DNA from: Oceanococcus sp. HetDA_MAG_MS8
GTDB lineage: Bacteria > Pseudomonadota > Gammaproteobacteria > Nevskiales > Oceanococcaceae
Direction: 5' to 3'
Length of the DNA stretch: 64,000 nucleotides
Assembly (NCBI GenBank): GCA_019192445.1
Contig: JAHCMK010000004.1
Span: 62,001-126,000 of the forward strand
Of the stretch, positions 37,838 to 48,355 are shown one piece after another. The notes beneath the pieces are model-generated. The model was given only the letters and a program-made list of their open reading frames with translations. It was not told where the DNA came from and did not search any database. Within the stretch, counting starts at the first letter, position 1. The number at the start of each line of letters is the position of its first letter. Both the position numbers and the translations under genes were made by a program.

Positions 37838-40288
37838 TCAGCGACGGCGCCTAGGCTCAGGGGGTTTTGCGAGCTCAGGGCGCTCCGGCCAATCATGTTT
37901 GGGATAACGCCCCCTCATCTGCGCGCGGACCTCCTTCCACGCGCCCGCCCAAAAGCTGCCAAGGTCGCGAGTGACAGCCAGCGGCCGCCGTGCCGGGCTG
38001 AGTAGGTGCAACAAGATGGGGCACTGATGGGGGCCCACCTGCGGCCCCGTGGCCAAGCCAAACATTTGCTGAACCGGAATGGCCAGCACCGGCCCCTCGG
38101 GTGCGAGATAGTCCAATGGCCACGACCGTCCATGAATTGTCACTTCAGATGGGCAAAAGCCTTGCAGCTCAGACCAAACCTGTTGCAGCCGAAATCCTAA
38201 ACCCTGCTCGAGCGCGTGGGCGCTGCGCAACTGCTCCAGGCTACTCATGCCGCGCAGAAATGGCGCCAGCCAATCCTGCGCCTCTGCCCTGAGCACCGCA
38301 TCACTACAATCCGGCCAAGCTAAGCCTTGGGCGCGCGCCCAGGCCACTCTGGCCTGAAGCTGCCGTAACTGGGGTGTCCAAGGCCATTGATCGGCCGCCT
38401 CGTTGACCAGAACTTGCAGCAGCGTCTGGCCAAGGCGCTCGGCATCACTCGGCAGTGGCGCCGTGTTCTGACTCAGCACTAGCTCAAGTAGCCGATGCTC
38501 TCGCCGGCATTGGAGTTGCCCGCGGGTGGGGTCCCAGCGCAAGTGCTCTTGCTGCGCAATGTGCTCGGGGCTTGCCGCTTCCAGCTCTGTGAGACGAATA
38601 CGAAGCGCCCGCCGAATCTGCCCTTCCGGACCACCAGAGATATCCAGCACCACCAGGAAGGATTGCTCAGCCAAATCCGGATCCCCCCTCAAAACTGCGC
38701 CGCCACCCCCGCTTAATTTGAAACGCCCTGCCCCTCCACGCTGTTGCCCAATGCGATCTACAAAAGCGTGGGCACAGGCCTGGCGCACCGCAGCAGATAG
38801 CTGCCAACTGCGGGCCGAGCCCCATTCGCGTGGAGCGCGACCACGCAGCCGGCGCAAAGCCTGGTCCAGGGCGGAGCGCTGCACGCGCGACAGACGCTGA
38901 TCAGCCCAGGCTTGGAGTATCTCCTCCAAGTCGACCAAGCTCTGTGGCAAGGGAAGATCCACCGTGCCGATGGCTGCGATGGCTAACAGGCAAAGCTGCT
39001 CTGCGGAGCTGCCCAAACCATGCCCCTGCTCCAGGAGGCTGGCCCAGCGTGGGTCCACACCCCACCGCGCCATAGCCGCCCCTTGCTGCGTGAGGCGGCC
39101 TGTACTCTCCAGCGCACCCCACTGACGCAGTCTTTGCTGCGCTTCCTGTAGCCGTCCAGGATGCGGTGGCTCTAGCCACGGCAGCTCTGCTGAGCCCCAG
39201 CGGGCTAGCTCCATCGCTAGCGGACTCAGGTCAGCGCGCTGTACTTCCGGCGCCAGCGCCGGTGGGAGTAACTCATCCTGAGGCCATAGCCGAAAAACCT
39301 GCCCCGGCCCAATCCGACCCGCACGACCCGCGCGTTGCTCGGCCTGGGCCTGTGTCACTCGCCGAGTGACCAAACGGCTATAGCCCGCCCGTGGATCGTA
39401 TTCGGCATAGCGCGACCAGCCCAGGTCTATCACCGTGTTTACACCCTGCACCGTGAGGCTGGTTTCGGCAACCGCCGTCGCCAAAATGATGCGGCGCTGT
39501 TGAGTTTGTAAGGCGGCCTGCTGCTCGGCAGCTTTGAGCCGCGCATACAAGGGAAATATCGGCGTGCTCAGCGACTGCAGGCTGCGCGCGGCCGCAGCAA
39601 TTTCACGCTCACCCGGCAAGAACACCAGAACGCTGCCAGAACCCTGCTCTATGGCCTCCAGCACCACTTGCCGCAGGCCACCCTCCAAAGCTTGGTCCAA
39701 ACTATGCGGCCGGTGGTGGTAGCGCAATGGAAAGCAGCGACCAGGGCAGTGCACATGCGGAGCGGACCAGCGCTGCTCTAAGTTTTGCCCTTGCAAGGTG
39801 GCCGACATCAGCCCCAGAGCTAAGTCCTCCCGCAGCGACGAACTGACCTCCGAGCACAAGGCCAATGCCAGATCAGCCTGGAGGCTGCGCTCATGAAACT
39901 CATCCAATAGCACAGCCCCCACGCCGCTCAGCTCCGGGTCCTGCTGGATGCGCTGCACCAAAACGCCCTCGGTCATCACCACTACGCGGTTCGTGGGAGC
40001 CAGCACAGTCTGATCACGCGTTTGCAAGCCCACCAGACCACCAGCCTGCTTGTCACCCGCGTTCACGGCCAGACGCGCCGCGGCCGCGCGCGCCGCTAGC
40101 CTGCGCGGCTGGGTCAGCCACACCTGACCTTGGAGCCAGGGCGACTGCAATAAGGCCAAAGCAACGGTGGTCGTCTTTCCTGCGCCAGGCTCTGCCTGCA
40201 AAATGAGCCGGCGCTCCCGGCCCAAAGTATCGACGATGGTCGGTAAGTAAGCGGCAATTGGTAATCCGGTCGCAAAGTCTGCTCGCAT
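37838..40288 (-). CDS. hrpB: ATP-dependent RNA helicase HrpB
   Basis: An 816-residue DEAH/RHA helicase of the HrpB type, close to the E. coli length. Visible motifs are I (AEPGAGKTTT), II (LLDEFHER), III (LMSATLQG) and VI (QRAGRAGRIGPG). The C-terminal HrpB-specific part (about residue 450 onward) follows. The start MRADFATGLPIAAYLP at 40288 is preferred to an in-frame extension to 40360 that would run into the divergent DAHP synthase gene. The gap to that gene is only 41 bases. HrpB's role in Gram-negative bacteria remains poorly defined. Confidence 0.93.
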   Translation of the reverse strand: MRADFATGLPIAAYLPTIVDTLGRERRLILQAEPGAGKTTTVALALLQSPWLQGQVWLTQPRRLAARAAAARLAVNAGDKQAGGLVGLQTRDQTVLAPTNRVVVMTEGVLVQRIQQDPELSGVGAVLLDEFHERSLQADLALALCSEVSSSLREDLALGLMSATLQGQNLEQRWSAPHVHCPGRCFPLRYHHRPHSLDQALEGGLRQVVLEAIEQGSGSVLVFLPGEREIAAAARSLQSLSTPIFPLYARLKAAEQQAALQTQQRRIILATAVAETSLTVQGVNTVIDLGWSRYAEYDPRAGYSRLVTRRVTQAQAEQRAGRAGRIGPGQVFRLWPQDELLPPALAPEVQRADLSPLAMELARWGSAELPWLEPPHPGRLQEAQQRLRQWGALESTGRLTQQGAAMARWGVDPRWASLLEQGHGLGSSAEQLCLLAIAAIGTVDLPLPQSLVDLEEILQAWADQRLSRVQRSALDQALRRLRGRAPREWGSARSWQLSAAVRQACAHAFVDRIGQQRGGAGRFKLSGGGGAVLRGDPDLAEQSFLVVLDISGGPEGQIRRALRIRLTELEAASPEHIAQQEHLRWDPTRGQLQCRREHRLLELVLSQNTAPLPSDAERLGQTLLQVLVNEAADQWPWTPQLRQLQARVAWARAQGLAWPDCSDAVLRAEAQDWLAPFLRGMSSLEQLRSAHALEQGLGFRLQQVWSELQGFCPSEVTIHGRSWPLDYLAPEGPVLAIPVQQMFGLATGPQVGPHQCPILLHLLSPARRPLAVTRDLGSFWAGAWKEVRAQMRGRYPKHDWPERPELAKPPEPRRRR

Positions 40289-40329
40289 GCTTGGTATGCT
40301 AGACCGATTTGATTGCCCGGAAGGATTCC

Positions 40330-41376
40330 ATGCATCGTCTCGACAATCTGCGCATTGCATCTATCCGCCCGGTAGCCACACCAGCTGCCGTGCAACAAGC
40401 GGCGCCCATTAGCGACGCCGCCGCGCAGACCGTACAAAAAACCCGCTCTGAAATTGAGGCTGTACTCAAAGGTCAGGATGACCGTGTGCTGGTCATTGTT
40501 GGTCCCTGCTCTATTCACGACCCCGTAGCCGCCCGCGAATATGCGCAGCGGCTGACCGCGTTGCGGGAAAAGGTCAACCAAGAGCTGCTCATCGTGATGC
40601 GGGTGTACTTTGAAAAGCCCCGCACCATCGTCGGCTGGAAAGGCTTAATTAATGACCCGCACATCGATGACAGCTTCGACATCGATCATGGCCTGCGCCT
40701 GGCGCGGCATCTGCTGATCGACCTGAATGCCATGGGCATGCCAGCGGGCGTGGAATACCTGGATATTCTCACCCCACAATATTTATCGGACCTCGTGAGC
40801 TGGGGCGCCATTGGAGCGCGCACCACCGAGTCGCAGTTGCACCGGGAAATGGCATCCGGGCTGTCCTGCCCTGTGGGCTTTAAGAATGGGACCAACGGCA
40901 GCATCCAGGTCGCGGTCGATGCCATTAAATCCGCCCAGCACCCCCACCGCTTCCTGTCTTTGACCAAAACGGGGGTGGTGTCCATCTTTGAAACCACGGG
41001 CAACCCGCTCACGCATATCATTTTGCGCGGCGGTTCCGATGGCCCAAACTTCGATGGCGACAGCATCGAAGACACAGCCGCTCGCCTGGAAAAAGCTGAG
41101 CTACCTGCGCAGGTGATGGTGGATTGCAGCCATGCAAACTCTGGCAAAAAACCCGAACGCCAGCCGGAGATTGCCCGCGACTGTATTGCCCGGCGCGCGG
41201 CTGGCGATCAGCGCATTTTTGGCCTCATGCTCGAAAGCCATTTGGTTGGCGGCAAGCAAAGCAAACCGGAAAACTACGGCCAGAGCATTACCGATGGCTG
41301 CTTAGGCTGGGATGACACTGAAGCCCTGCTGGTTGAGCTGGCACAAATGCTGCGCGAAGCAAAAACAGAAGCCTAA
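40330..41376 (+). CDS. 3-deoxy-7-phosphoheptulonate (DAHP) synthase, type I
   Basis: Condenses phosphoenolpyruvate with erythrose 4-phosphate, the first step of aromatic amino-acid synthesis. The 348-residue protein has LVIVGPCSIHDP, MRVYFEKPRTIVGWKGLIND and the C-terminal QSITDGCLGWDDTEALL, all typical of the AroF/AroG/AroH type. I cannot tell from sequence which aromatic acid inhibits it, so no single symbol is given. AGGA lies six bases before the ATG at 40330; the longer start at 40309 overlaps the divergent promoter region. A strong terminator follows. Confidence 0.94.
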   Translation: MHRLDNLRIASIRPVATPAAVQQAAPISDAAAQTVQKTRSEIEAVLKGQDDRVLVIVGPCSIHDPVAAREYAQRLTALREKVNQELLIVMRVYFEKPRTIVGWKGLINDPHIDDSFDIDHGLRLARHLLIDLNAMGMPAGVEYLDILTPQYLSDLVSWGAIGARTTESQLHREMASGLSCPVGFKNGTNGSIQVAVDAIKSAQHPHRFLSLTKTGVVSIFETTGNPLTHIILRGGSDGPNFDGDSIEDTAARLEKAELPAQVMVDCSHANSGKKPERQPEIARDCIARRAAGDQRIFGLMLESHLVGGKQSKPENYGQSITDGCLGWDDTEALLVELAQMLREAKTEA

Positions 41377-41394
41377 AACGCATCACATGCGTAG

Positions 41395-41429
41395 CCCGGC
41401 GCCTGCCCCACGGCCGCGCCGGGTTTTTT
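41395..41429 (+). terminator. Intrinsic terminator of the DAHP synthase gene
   Basis: An eight-pair stem, CCCGGCGC (41395-41402) with GCGCCGGG (41416-41423), is followed by six T. Confidence 0.93.
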
Positions 41430-41515
41430 ATGCCTGCATCTTCTGGCTACTAAGGTGCTAAGGGCGTCCAATGGACTTATGAAGCAACAGCTAAGACGCT
41501 CTAGCGTGCTGACTC

Positions 41516-42805
41516 TCAGACGCTTTGGCGTCTAAAGGGCGTGACCTTTTCGGTGGGGTCTGGAGGAAGCAGGTCCTCTGCAACGTCAATCCATACGCTA
41601 TTGCGGTCACAGCGCTTGAGGCGATCTAAGTCCTGACGCACTTGGCTCGATAGACTCGCGGGCTGCTCTTCATGTCGCGGCTGCACTACTCGGCCAGCAA
41701 TAGACGCGGTGAGTTCACTCGAAATCGGAGAATCAGGATGCTGCAAGTGCAAAGCAGCAATACTGTCGCGGATGTCTCCGGCCAAAGCTTCCAAAGCGGG
41801 CCCATTGGCATCGCGCATAATCACGCCAAACCCATCATCGTCCATGCGTGCCAGAAAGCATTCCTGAGTACTGCGCAGGTCTTGAATGGATTGCGCAATC
41901 GCGCGCAGCGCACGCTCGGCCGCGTAATGGCCGCAGCTTTCATCAAAACGCTTGAAGTAATCCAGGTCGATGAGCAGCAAGCCAATGGGTCGGCCACGCT
42001 GGGTGGCTTTGTCCCACCACCTGGATAAGCGGCGATCGAAGGAGGCTGCGCTGCGCAGGCTGGTCACCCGGTCGATATCGGCCATCTCAGACGCGCTTCC
42101 GGCATGCAGGTAGTCCAGCCGACTGACCCGTTCCAACATGAAGCTGCCAACAATCCCGATGGTATTGGCGGCGAACAGGTGCATCAAATGCGCCGCAAAC
42201 TCAGCCCGAGGCAGTCCTACAACAAGGTCACCAGCAACCGCCGCCAGGGTGACGAGCAAGGCCGTAATCAAACATGCAGGCCAGAGTAAGGCACTGACGA
42301 AGTAGGTATAGACGATCAGCAATAACTGCGGGGTATTGGTCATCACAAACCCATCCACCCCGGCTTGGGCGGCCACGCCTGCCAGCATCATCCCGGCGCA
42401 GACAATGGCCATACTCATGGCATAGCCCACGCGCCGATAATGACGTGGGTGATAGCTCACCCATAAGGTCAGGAGCGGAATAGGCAGCATGAGCAGCAGC
42501 TTCTCCACAAACAATGTGGTGCGCATGCTGTCCGGAGCAGTTAACAAGTCGAGGACCGCGGCCATAGCGACCAAGCCAATCGCCAGCACAATAGCCGCAC
42601 GAATGCGACCAATGTGTAAATCGGTGTACCGGCGGCGAAACTCGCGCTCGAGTTCAGGGTCGTCGAAGCGCAACCCACGCAGTCCGCGTTGCAGTTGGCG
42701 AGTACATGCCGCGCCTTGGGCACCTCGCTCAAAGGCTCTGTCCATGGCGCGCACTGTACGCCTGCTGTGGAGCTTTTGCAGCCAGGTAAGACTATTTTCC
42801 GACAT
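41516..42805 (-). CDS. Membrane protein with a degenerate GGDEF domain
   Basis: A 429-residue protein with six predicted membrane helices (about residues 70-225) followed by a GGDEF-type domain. The metal-binding segment LLLIDLDYFKRFDESCGH is preserved, but the signature itself reads ARMDDDGFGV: DDDGF at 322-326 replaces GGDEF. The catalytic Glu is lost, so it is unlikely to make cyclic di-GMP. It may be a receptor or have GTP-binding use. A roughly 50-residue extension after the domain is not recognised. GGAGG precedes the ATG by about ten bases. Convergent with the DAHP synthase gene, divergent from the Rossmann gene. Confidence 0.83.
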   Translation of the reverse strand: MSENSLTWLQKLHSRRTVRAMDRAFERGAQGAACTRQLQRGLRGLRFDDPELEREFRRRYTDLHIGRIRAAIVLAIGLVAMAAVLDLLTAPDSMRTTLFVEKLLLMLPIPLLTLWVSYHPRHYRRVGYAMSMAIVCAGMMLAGVAAQAGVDGFVMTNTPQLLLIVYTYFVSALLWPACLITALLVTLAAVAGDLVVGLPRAEFAAHLMHLFAANTIGIVGSFMLERVSRLDYLHAGSASEMADIDRVTSLRSAASFDRRLSRWWDKATQRGRPIGLLLIDLDYFKRFDESCGHYAAERALRAIAQSIQDLRSTQECFLARMDDDGFGVIMRDANGPALEALAGDIRDSIAALHLQHPDSPISSELTASIAGRVVQPRHEEQPASLSSQVRQDLDRLKRCDRNSVWIDVAEDLLPPDPTEKVTPFRRQSV

Positions 42806-42852
42806 CGCGCGGTAACCTCCGCAGGTCTACGCTTTTAGGTTTAGTTGAAGAC

Positions 42853-43485
42853 ATGTCAAATAACCGTCTTTACATCGGTGCAACCGGGCTCATTGGGCAA
42901 TGTTTCCTCGATGAAAATGCGCGTAAGAACAGCAACTTATCCATTCTGGCCCGCAGGCAGCCAGAGTCGCGCCCCAAGTTGGAGCAGTGGCATTGCGCCG
43001 CTGATCTGCGCGTCATTGCCGCAGAGGCTTTGGCGGGAATCCACACCGTGTTTTGTTCTCTTGGCACCACGCGCGCAAATGCGGGCTCCAAAGCCGCCTT
43101 TGCTGCCATCGATCGCGAGCTCACTTTGGATTTGGCACATGCCGCCAAAGCGGCCGGGGTACAGCATTGGATTCAGGTGTCTGCATTGGGCGCGAATCCG
43201 CGCTCTGTGGTGTATTACAACCGCATTAAAGGCGAGGTCGACTCCGCTCTAGCCGGCTTAGGCTTTGAGCGCGTCGATATTCTGCACCCCTCTTTACTGC
43301 TAGGCCCGCGCCAGGAACGCCGCCCTGCCGAAGCGCTCAGCCAACGGCTGATGCCCTTGCTCCACCCCCTACTGCAGGGCCCCTTACGCCCCTACAGAGC
43401 CACACCAGCCATGGCCGTAGCGCAGAAGATGCTCTCTTTGGAGGGCAGCAGCGAGCCGGGAGTCTTCCATCACGACTTTCGCTAG
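42853..43485 (+). CDS. NAD(P)-binding Rossmann-fold protein (HTATIP2-like)
   Basis: A 210-residue atypical short-chain dehydrogenase. It has LYIGATGLIGQCFLDE (dinucleotide-binding), TVFCSLGTTRANAGSKAAFA, IQVSALGANPRSVVYYNRIK with the Tyr-x-x-x-Lys-type pair, and LHPSLLLGPRQERRPAE, typical of the HTATIP2/YbjT-like group. The substrate is unknown. It is a single gene, with the catabolic operon converging from downstream. Confidence 0.8.
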   Translation: MSNNRLYIGATGLIGQCFLDENARKNSNLSILARRQPESRPKLEQWHCAADLRVIAAEALAGIHTVFCSLGTTRANAGSKAAFAAIDRELTLDLAHAAKAAGVQHWIQVSALGANPRSVVYYNRIKGEVDSALAGLGFERVDILHPSLLLGPRQERRPAEALSQRLMPLLHPLLQGPLRPYRATPAMAVAQKMLSLEGSSEPGVFHHDFR

Positions 43486-43518
43486 GCCGCCAAGTTCTCC
43501 AAAGGCTAGGGTACTAGC

Positions 43519-44925
43519 TCAGCCCACGGCCAGCGCTGGCACATCGAATATCTTCCCGGGGTTGAGAATGCCATCGGGGTCGAATACAGCTTTGACTCCC
43601 TGCATGAGCTGCACTTCGGCCGCGCTGCGAGTAAAGCCAAGCTGAGCCTTTTTCAGTAGCCCGATGCCATGTTCGGCAGATACGCTGCCCCGGTATTCAT
43701 GCAGCAATGCCGCCAAACCCTGGGCCAGATTGGTACAGTGTCGGTGGAACTGCTGCGCGGTCCAACTCACAGGCGGCAACACATTAATGTGCAGGTTGCC
43801 ATCGCCGATATGTCCAAACCACGCTATCTCTAGCTCTGGGGCTTGCTCCCTACAAAAGTCTTGAGCCGCTGTCACAAAGTCCGGCAGCTGCGACACGCAA
43901 ACACTCACATCGTTCTTATAGGGCTTGAGTGGCGACAAACTCTCGGAGATGTTCTCCCGCAGGCCCCACAAGCGTTTGGCATCGGCGCCAGAACCGGCGA
44001 TGACGCCATCGACCACGAGGTTTTGCTCCAGAAGCTCCTCAAAGAGAGCCAGCATCAGGGCTTGGTTGTGCTCCGCATGCTCAAACTCCATGAGCAGGTA
44101 GTAGGGGCAAGCACTACTAAAAGGCGGCGCGACCCCGCAGTGAGCCTGAACGGCCTGCAGTGAGCGCGCACAGAAGAACTCAAACGCCGTGATGGGTAGT
44201 TTGGTGCGCGCAGCGGGCAAGATTCGCGTAGCGGCCTCCAAATCTGGCAAGCCCAAAACGGCCACGCTGGTATCTACCGGCGGGCTTGTCAGGCCTAATG
44301 TCACTTCACAGATGATTCCCAGGGTGCCTTCGGAGCCAATCATCAGGTGTCGAAAATCGTAGCCTGCATTGTTTTTGATGAGGCCTTGCTGCAGCTTCAG
44401 CACTTCTCCGGCCCCCGTAACTACCGTGAGACCGCGTACCCAATCTCGGAGCATCCCATAGCGAATCACATGAATACCACCGGCGTTGGTGGCCACATTG
44501 CCGCCAATTTGGGATGAACCGCTAGAGGCAAAATCCACAGGAAAGTGCAGACCCATCTCCGCAGCCAAACTATGCACCTGGGCCGTGACCATGCCGGCCT
44601 GAACACTGAGACTTTGATCCACCACGCTACGCCCCAGGCATTGATTCATGCGTTCCAGGCACAGCAGAACCTCAGCACTGGTGGTTTGGGTTCCACCGCA
44701 CAAACCCGTTCTCCCACCAGCAGGCACCAAGGCAATGTTGTGCTCCCGTGCCCAGCGCACGACCGCTTGAACTTCAGCCACGCTGGAGGGGCGCACCACC
44801 GCCAAGGGCAACTCGGACTGCAGCCGAGAGCGATCCCCAGCGTAGCGACGTCGGTCGTCCTCGGCACGGAGCACAGCATCAGCCGCACCTAGCTGCTGCT
44901 GTAGCAGCGTCAGCGGGGTATCCAT
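43519..44925 (-). CDS. FAD-binding oxidoreductase, D-2-hydroxyglutarate dehydrogenase-like
   Basis: A 468-residue flavoprotein of the FAD-binding 4/GlcD superfamily. The FAD-binding region shows VPAGGRTGLCGGTQTTSAEV, DFASSGSSQIGGNVATNAGG and MIGSEGTLGIICEVTLGL. The C-terminal domain has WFGHIGDGNLHINV and SAEHGIGLLKK, with the His residues of the metal site. The sequence is closest in pattern to D-2-hydroxyglutarate or D-lactate dehydrogenases. AAGGAG lies nine bases before the ATG. It is the last gene of the five-gene operon, directly after a DUF1338 gene whose characterised relative produces D-2-hydroxyglutarate. Confidence 0.8.
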   Translation of the reverse strand: MDTPLTLLQQQLGAADAVLRAEDDRRRYAGDRSRLQSELPLAVVRPSSVAEVQAVVRWAREHNIALVPAGGRTGLCGGTQTTSAEVLLCLERMNQCLGRSVVDQSLSVQAGMVTAQVHSLAAEMGLHFPVDFASSGSSQIGGNVATNAGGIHVIRYGMLRDWVRGLTVVTGAGEVLKLQQGLIKNNAGYDFRHLMIGSEGTLGIICEVTLGLTSPPVDTSVAVLGLPDLEAATRILPAARTKLPITAFEFFCARSLQAVQAHCGVAPPFSSACPYYLLMEFEHAEHNQALMLALFEELLEQNLVVDGVIAGSGADAKRLWGLRENISESLSPLKPYKNDVSVCVSQLPDFVTAAQDFCREQAPELEIAWFGHIGDGNLHINVLPPVSWTAQQFHRHCTNLAQGLAALLHEYRGSVSAEHGIGLLKKAQLGFTRSAAEVQLMQGVKAVFDPDGILNPGKIFDVPALAVG

Positions 44926-44947
44926 CTACTCAGGCTCCTTCCAAGGG

Positions 44948-45742
44948 TCAGCGACGCAGGTCTGTACTTTCAAAGATCTTGTCAGCGCTGGCTTCTACAA
45001 AACCTTGGTAGAGCTCTCCATCCGCTTGTGGATAACGGTAAGCAAACTCATAAAAGCACCCCGGAATCACTTTATCGCCGTCAGCAAATGACACCGACAC
45101 TCGGTCTGCCAAGGTCGATGATTGTTCCAGCATCACCTCGGCCGAGCCCTTAATCTCGCCTCCGGAGGTATTCAGGGTATAGCCCGCCTCCTTGAGCCTA
45201 GCGTTCACCTGCGCGACCGAGTCGTAACCCGGAAGCTGATTCACGGCCACCGTGAAATGATTCGCGCGAAAGCCTAAGGCCGCCAACCAAGCCGCATATT
45301 CGCTCTCTTGAAGCAACTCTTCATATACCGCAAAAGACAGATCCCAATGGCGGCCAGAGGCCAAAAAAGCCGGACTCTGGGTAGCGTCTACCGGCACCTG
45401 GGCGCACAAGGGCGCAACCAACTCCTGCAAGCGTGGGCTGCACTCTTCGAGTAACAGCTCGCTGATGAAGATTTTGGGCACCTCTGGATCGGGGTGGATG
45501 TAGTACCGGGCGCGTAGCTTTTTGGCAGCGAATCGATAATGGTCGCCAATGACAAAACCCATGTGTGTGAACAGTGGATCCAAGGCCTCTAAGCCCAACT
45601 CTGGCGTATTGAAGGTCCGCAAGGCGATGTGGTCATTCACAATGGGATGGCCCTGGCCGAGTAGCGCGTGTATGGGCTGGGCGCTGGGGGCGAAACTGAG
45701 GTAGTCCGCCCATAGCCGGGCAAAAAAATCTTGCTGCTGCAT
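44948..45742 (-). CDS. DUF1338 family protein, 2-oxoadipate dioxygenase/decarboxylase-like
   Basis: A 264-residue member of DUF1338. The Pseudomonas putida relative HglS is an iron enzyme turning 2-oxoadipate into D-2-hydroxyglutarate; this copy is shorter. Probable metal ligands by analogy are His in NDHIALRTFN, His in GFRANHFTVAV and Glu in CFYEFAYRY. The ATG at 45742 is set by GGAGG about ten bases upstream, overlapping the end of astD; a start at 45766 is less likely. DUF1338 genes beside ast genes are common in gammaproteobacteria, so a role in arginine or lysine breakdown is plausible but unproven. Confidence 0.78.
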   Translation of the reverse strand: MQQQDFFARLWADYLSFAPSAQPIHALLGQGHPIVNDHIALRTFNTPELGLEALDPLFTHMGFVIGDHYRFAAKKLRARYYIHPDPEVPKIFISELLLEECSPRLQELVAPLCAQVPVDATQSPAFLASGRHWDLSFAVYEELLQESEYAAWLAALGFRANHFTVAVNQLPGYDSVAQVNARLKEAGYTLNTSGGEIKGSAEVMLEQSSTLADRVSVSFADGDKVIPGCFYEFAYRYPQADGELYQGFVEASADKIFESTDLRR

Positions 45743-45747
45743 GACGC

Positions 45748-47226
<1,479 letters not shown>

Positions 47227-47324
47227 TCAGGTTCTCCTAAGTATGAATAAGCGTCTGGCTGTGCAACTTCGGCCGACGCAGTGCGCGGCCGCATGTGAAC
47301 CGCTGCTGTGTTGTGGGAGGCAGG

Positions 47325-48347
47325 CTAAATACGGAGTGCGCGCACCGCATCGCCGGAGCCTAGTTCCAGTGCCCGCAAAACTTCTGGATCAACGGTGAGC
47401 GTGTCTGTGTCGGGGTTGACCCGCGCAGGCGCCAGCGTGGCGCGAAAATCGGCAACGGCCGTATTGGCAATGAGCATCATAGGGGCACCAGCCAAGCCGT
47501 TACCCGCGGCGATGATGTAGCGCTCTGAATGGCGCACGCTGCGAATATCTTTACGGTAAGCCTCCACCGAAGGCCCGGCATCGAAGATGTCCACATAACC
47601 GCGGAAGGTGAAGCCTTCTTTTTCTAGCAAACGGCGGGCAGGACGGGTTTCCAGGTGAACCTCGCTGATCACATCTTGCGCTGCTTGGTCGAGCAAGCTC
47701 ACGTACACCGGATAATGCGGCATCAACTCAGCGATGAAGGATTTTTGTCCCATGCCAACCCGGTGAATGGCATCGGCAAGATCCATGCTGAAAAAGTGCT
47801 TCTGCAGCCAAGTCCAAAATGGAGACCGCCCCTGAGCATCACTGACGCCACGTAGCTCGGCGATGACACGATCAGCAAAGCGCTGTGGGTGCTCGGCCAT
47901 AAACAGCATGCGGCAGCGCGACAGCAAATGCCCGTTTTGCCGCGCACGAGCCGCCGGCGTTAAAAACAAGGTGCATAGTTCTGACACGCCGGTGTAGTCG
48001 TTACACAGCGTCAGCACATCCTGGGTGTTGTAAATGCCCAGCTCTCGCGAGTGATGCACGACCTTACTCAGGTGATAGTGGTAGAAGGCATCCTGCAGGC
48101 CCACTCGGGCTTCGATACCCGTGGTGCCCACTACGGCCCCGGAGTCGATGTCTTCCATCACGAAGAGGTATCCAGCCGCCCCAGTATGGTCCTCGCTGGT
48201 GTTCACCGCTGCCACAGCCCGTTCAATACGGTCGCTGAGTTGCCCCTCGTCCTTGGGTAACGAAGTAAACCCATGCCCGGACTCTTCCGCAAAGTGCAGT
48301 AGAGCCGGGTAATCCGGTGCGGCAATTGGGCGGATGCGCATCATCAT
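47325..48347 (-). CDS. astA: Arginine N-succinyltransferase
   Basis: Transfers succinyl from succinyl-CoA to arginine, starting the AST pathway. The 340-residue protein shows MRIRPIAAPDYPALLHFAEE, GHGFTSLPKD, LCTLFLTPAARARQNGHLLS and FAERVIAELRG-like FADRVIAELRG, all typical of AstA. Three consecutive ATG codons start at 48347; GAGG six bases upstream favours the first. It follows the aminotransferase gene by eight bases. Some organisms have AruF/AruG heterodimers, but only one copy is present here. Confidence 0.92.
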   Translation of the reverse strand: MMMRIRPIAAPDYPALLHFAEESGHGFTSLPKDEGQLSDRIERAVAAVNTSEDHTGAAGYLFVMEDIDSGAVVGTTGIEARVGLQDAFYHYHLSKVVHHSRELGIYNTQDVLTLCNDYTGVSELCTLFLTPAARARQNGHLLSRCRMLFMAEHPQRFADRVIAELRGVSDAQGRSPFWTWLQKHFFSMDLADAIHRVGMGQKSFIAELMPHYPVYVSLLDQAAQDVISEVHLETRPARRLLEKEGFTFRGYVDIFDAGPSVEAYRKDIRSVRHSERYIIAAGNGLAGAPMMLIANTAVADFRATLAPARVNPDTDTLTVDPEVLRALELGSGDAVRALRI

Positions 48348-48355
48348 GATGGGCC

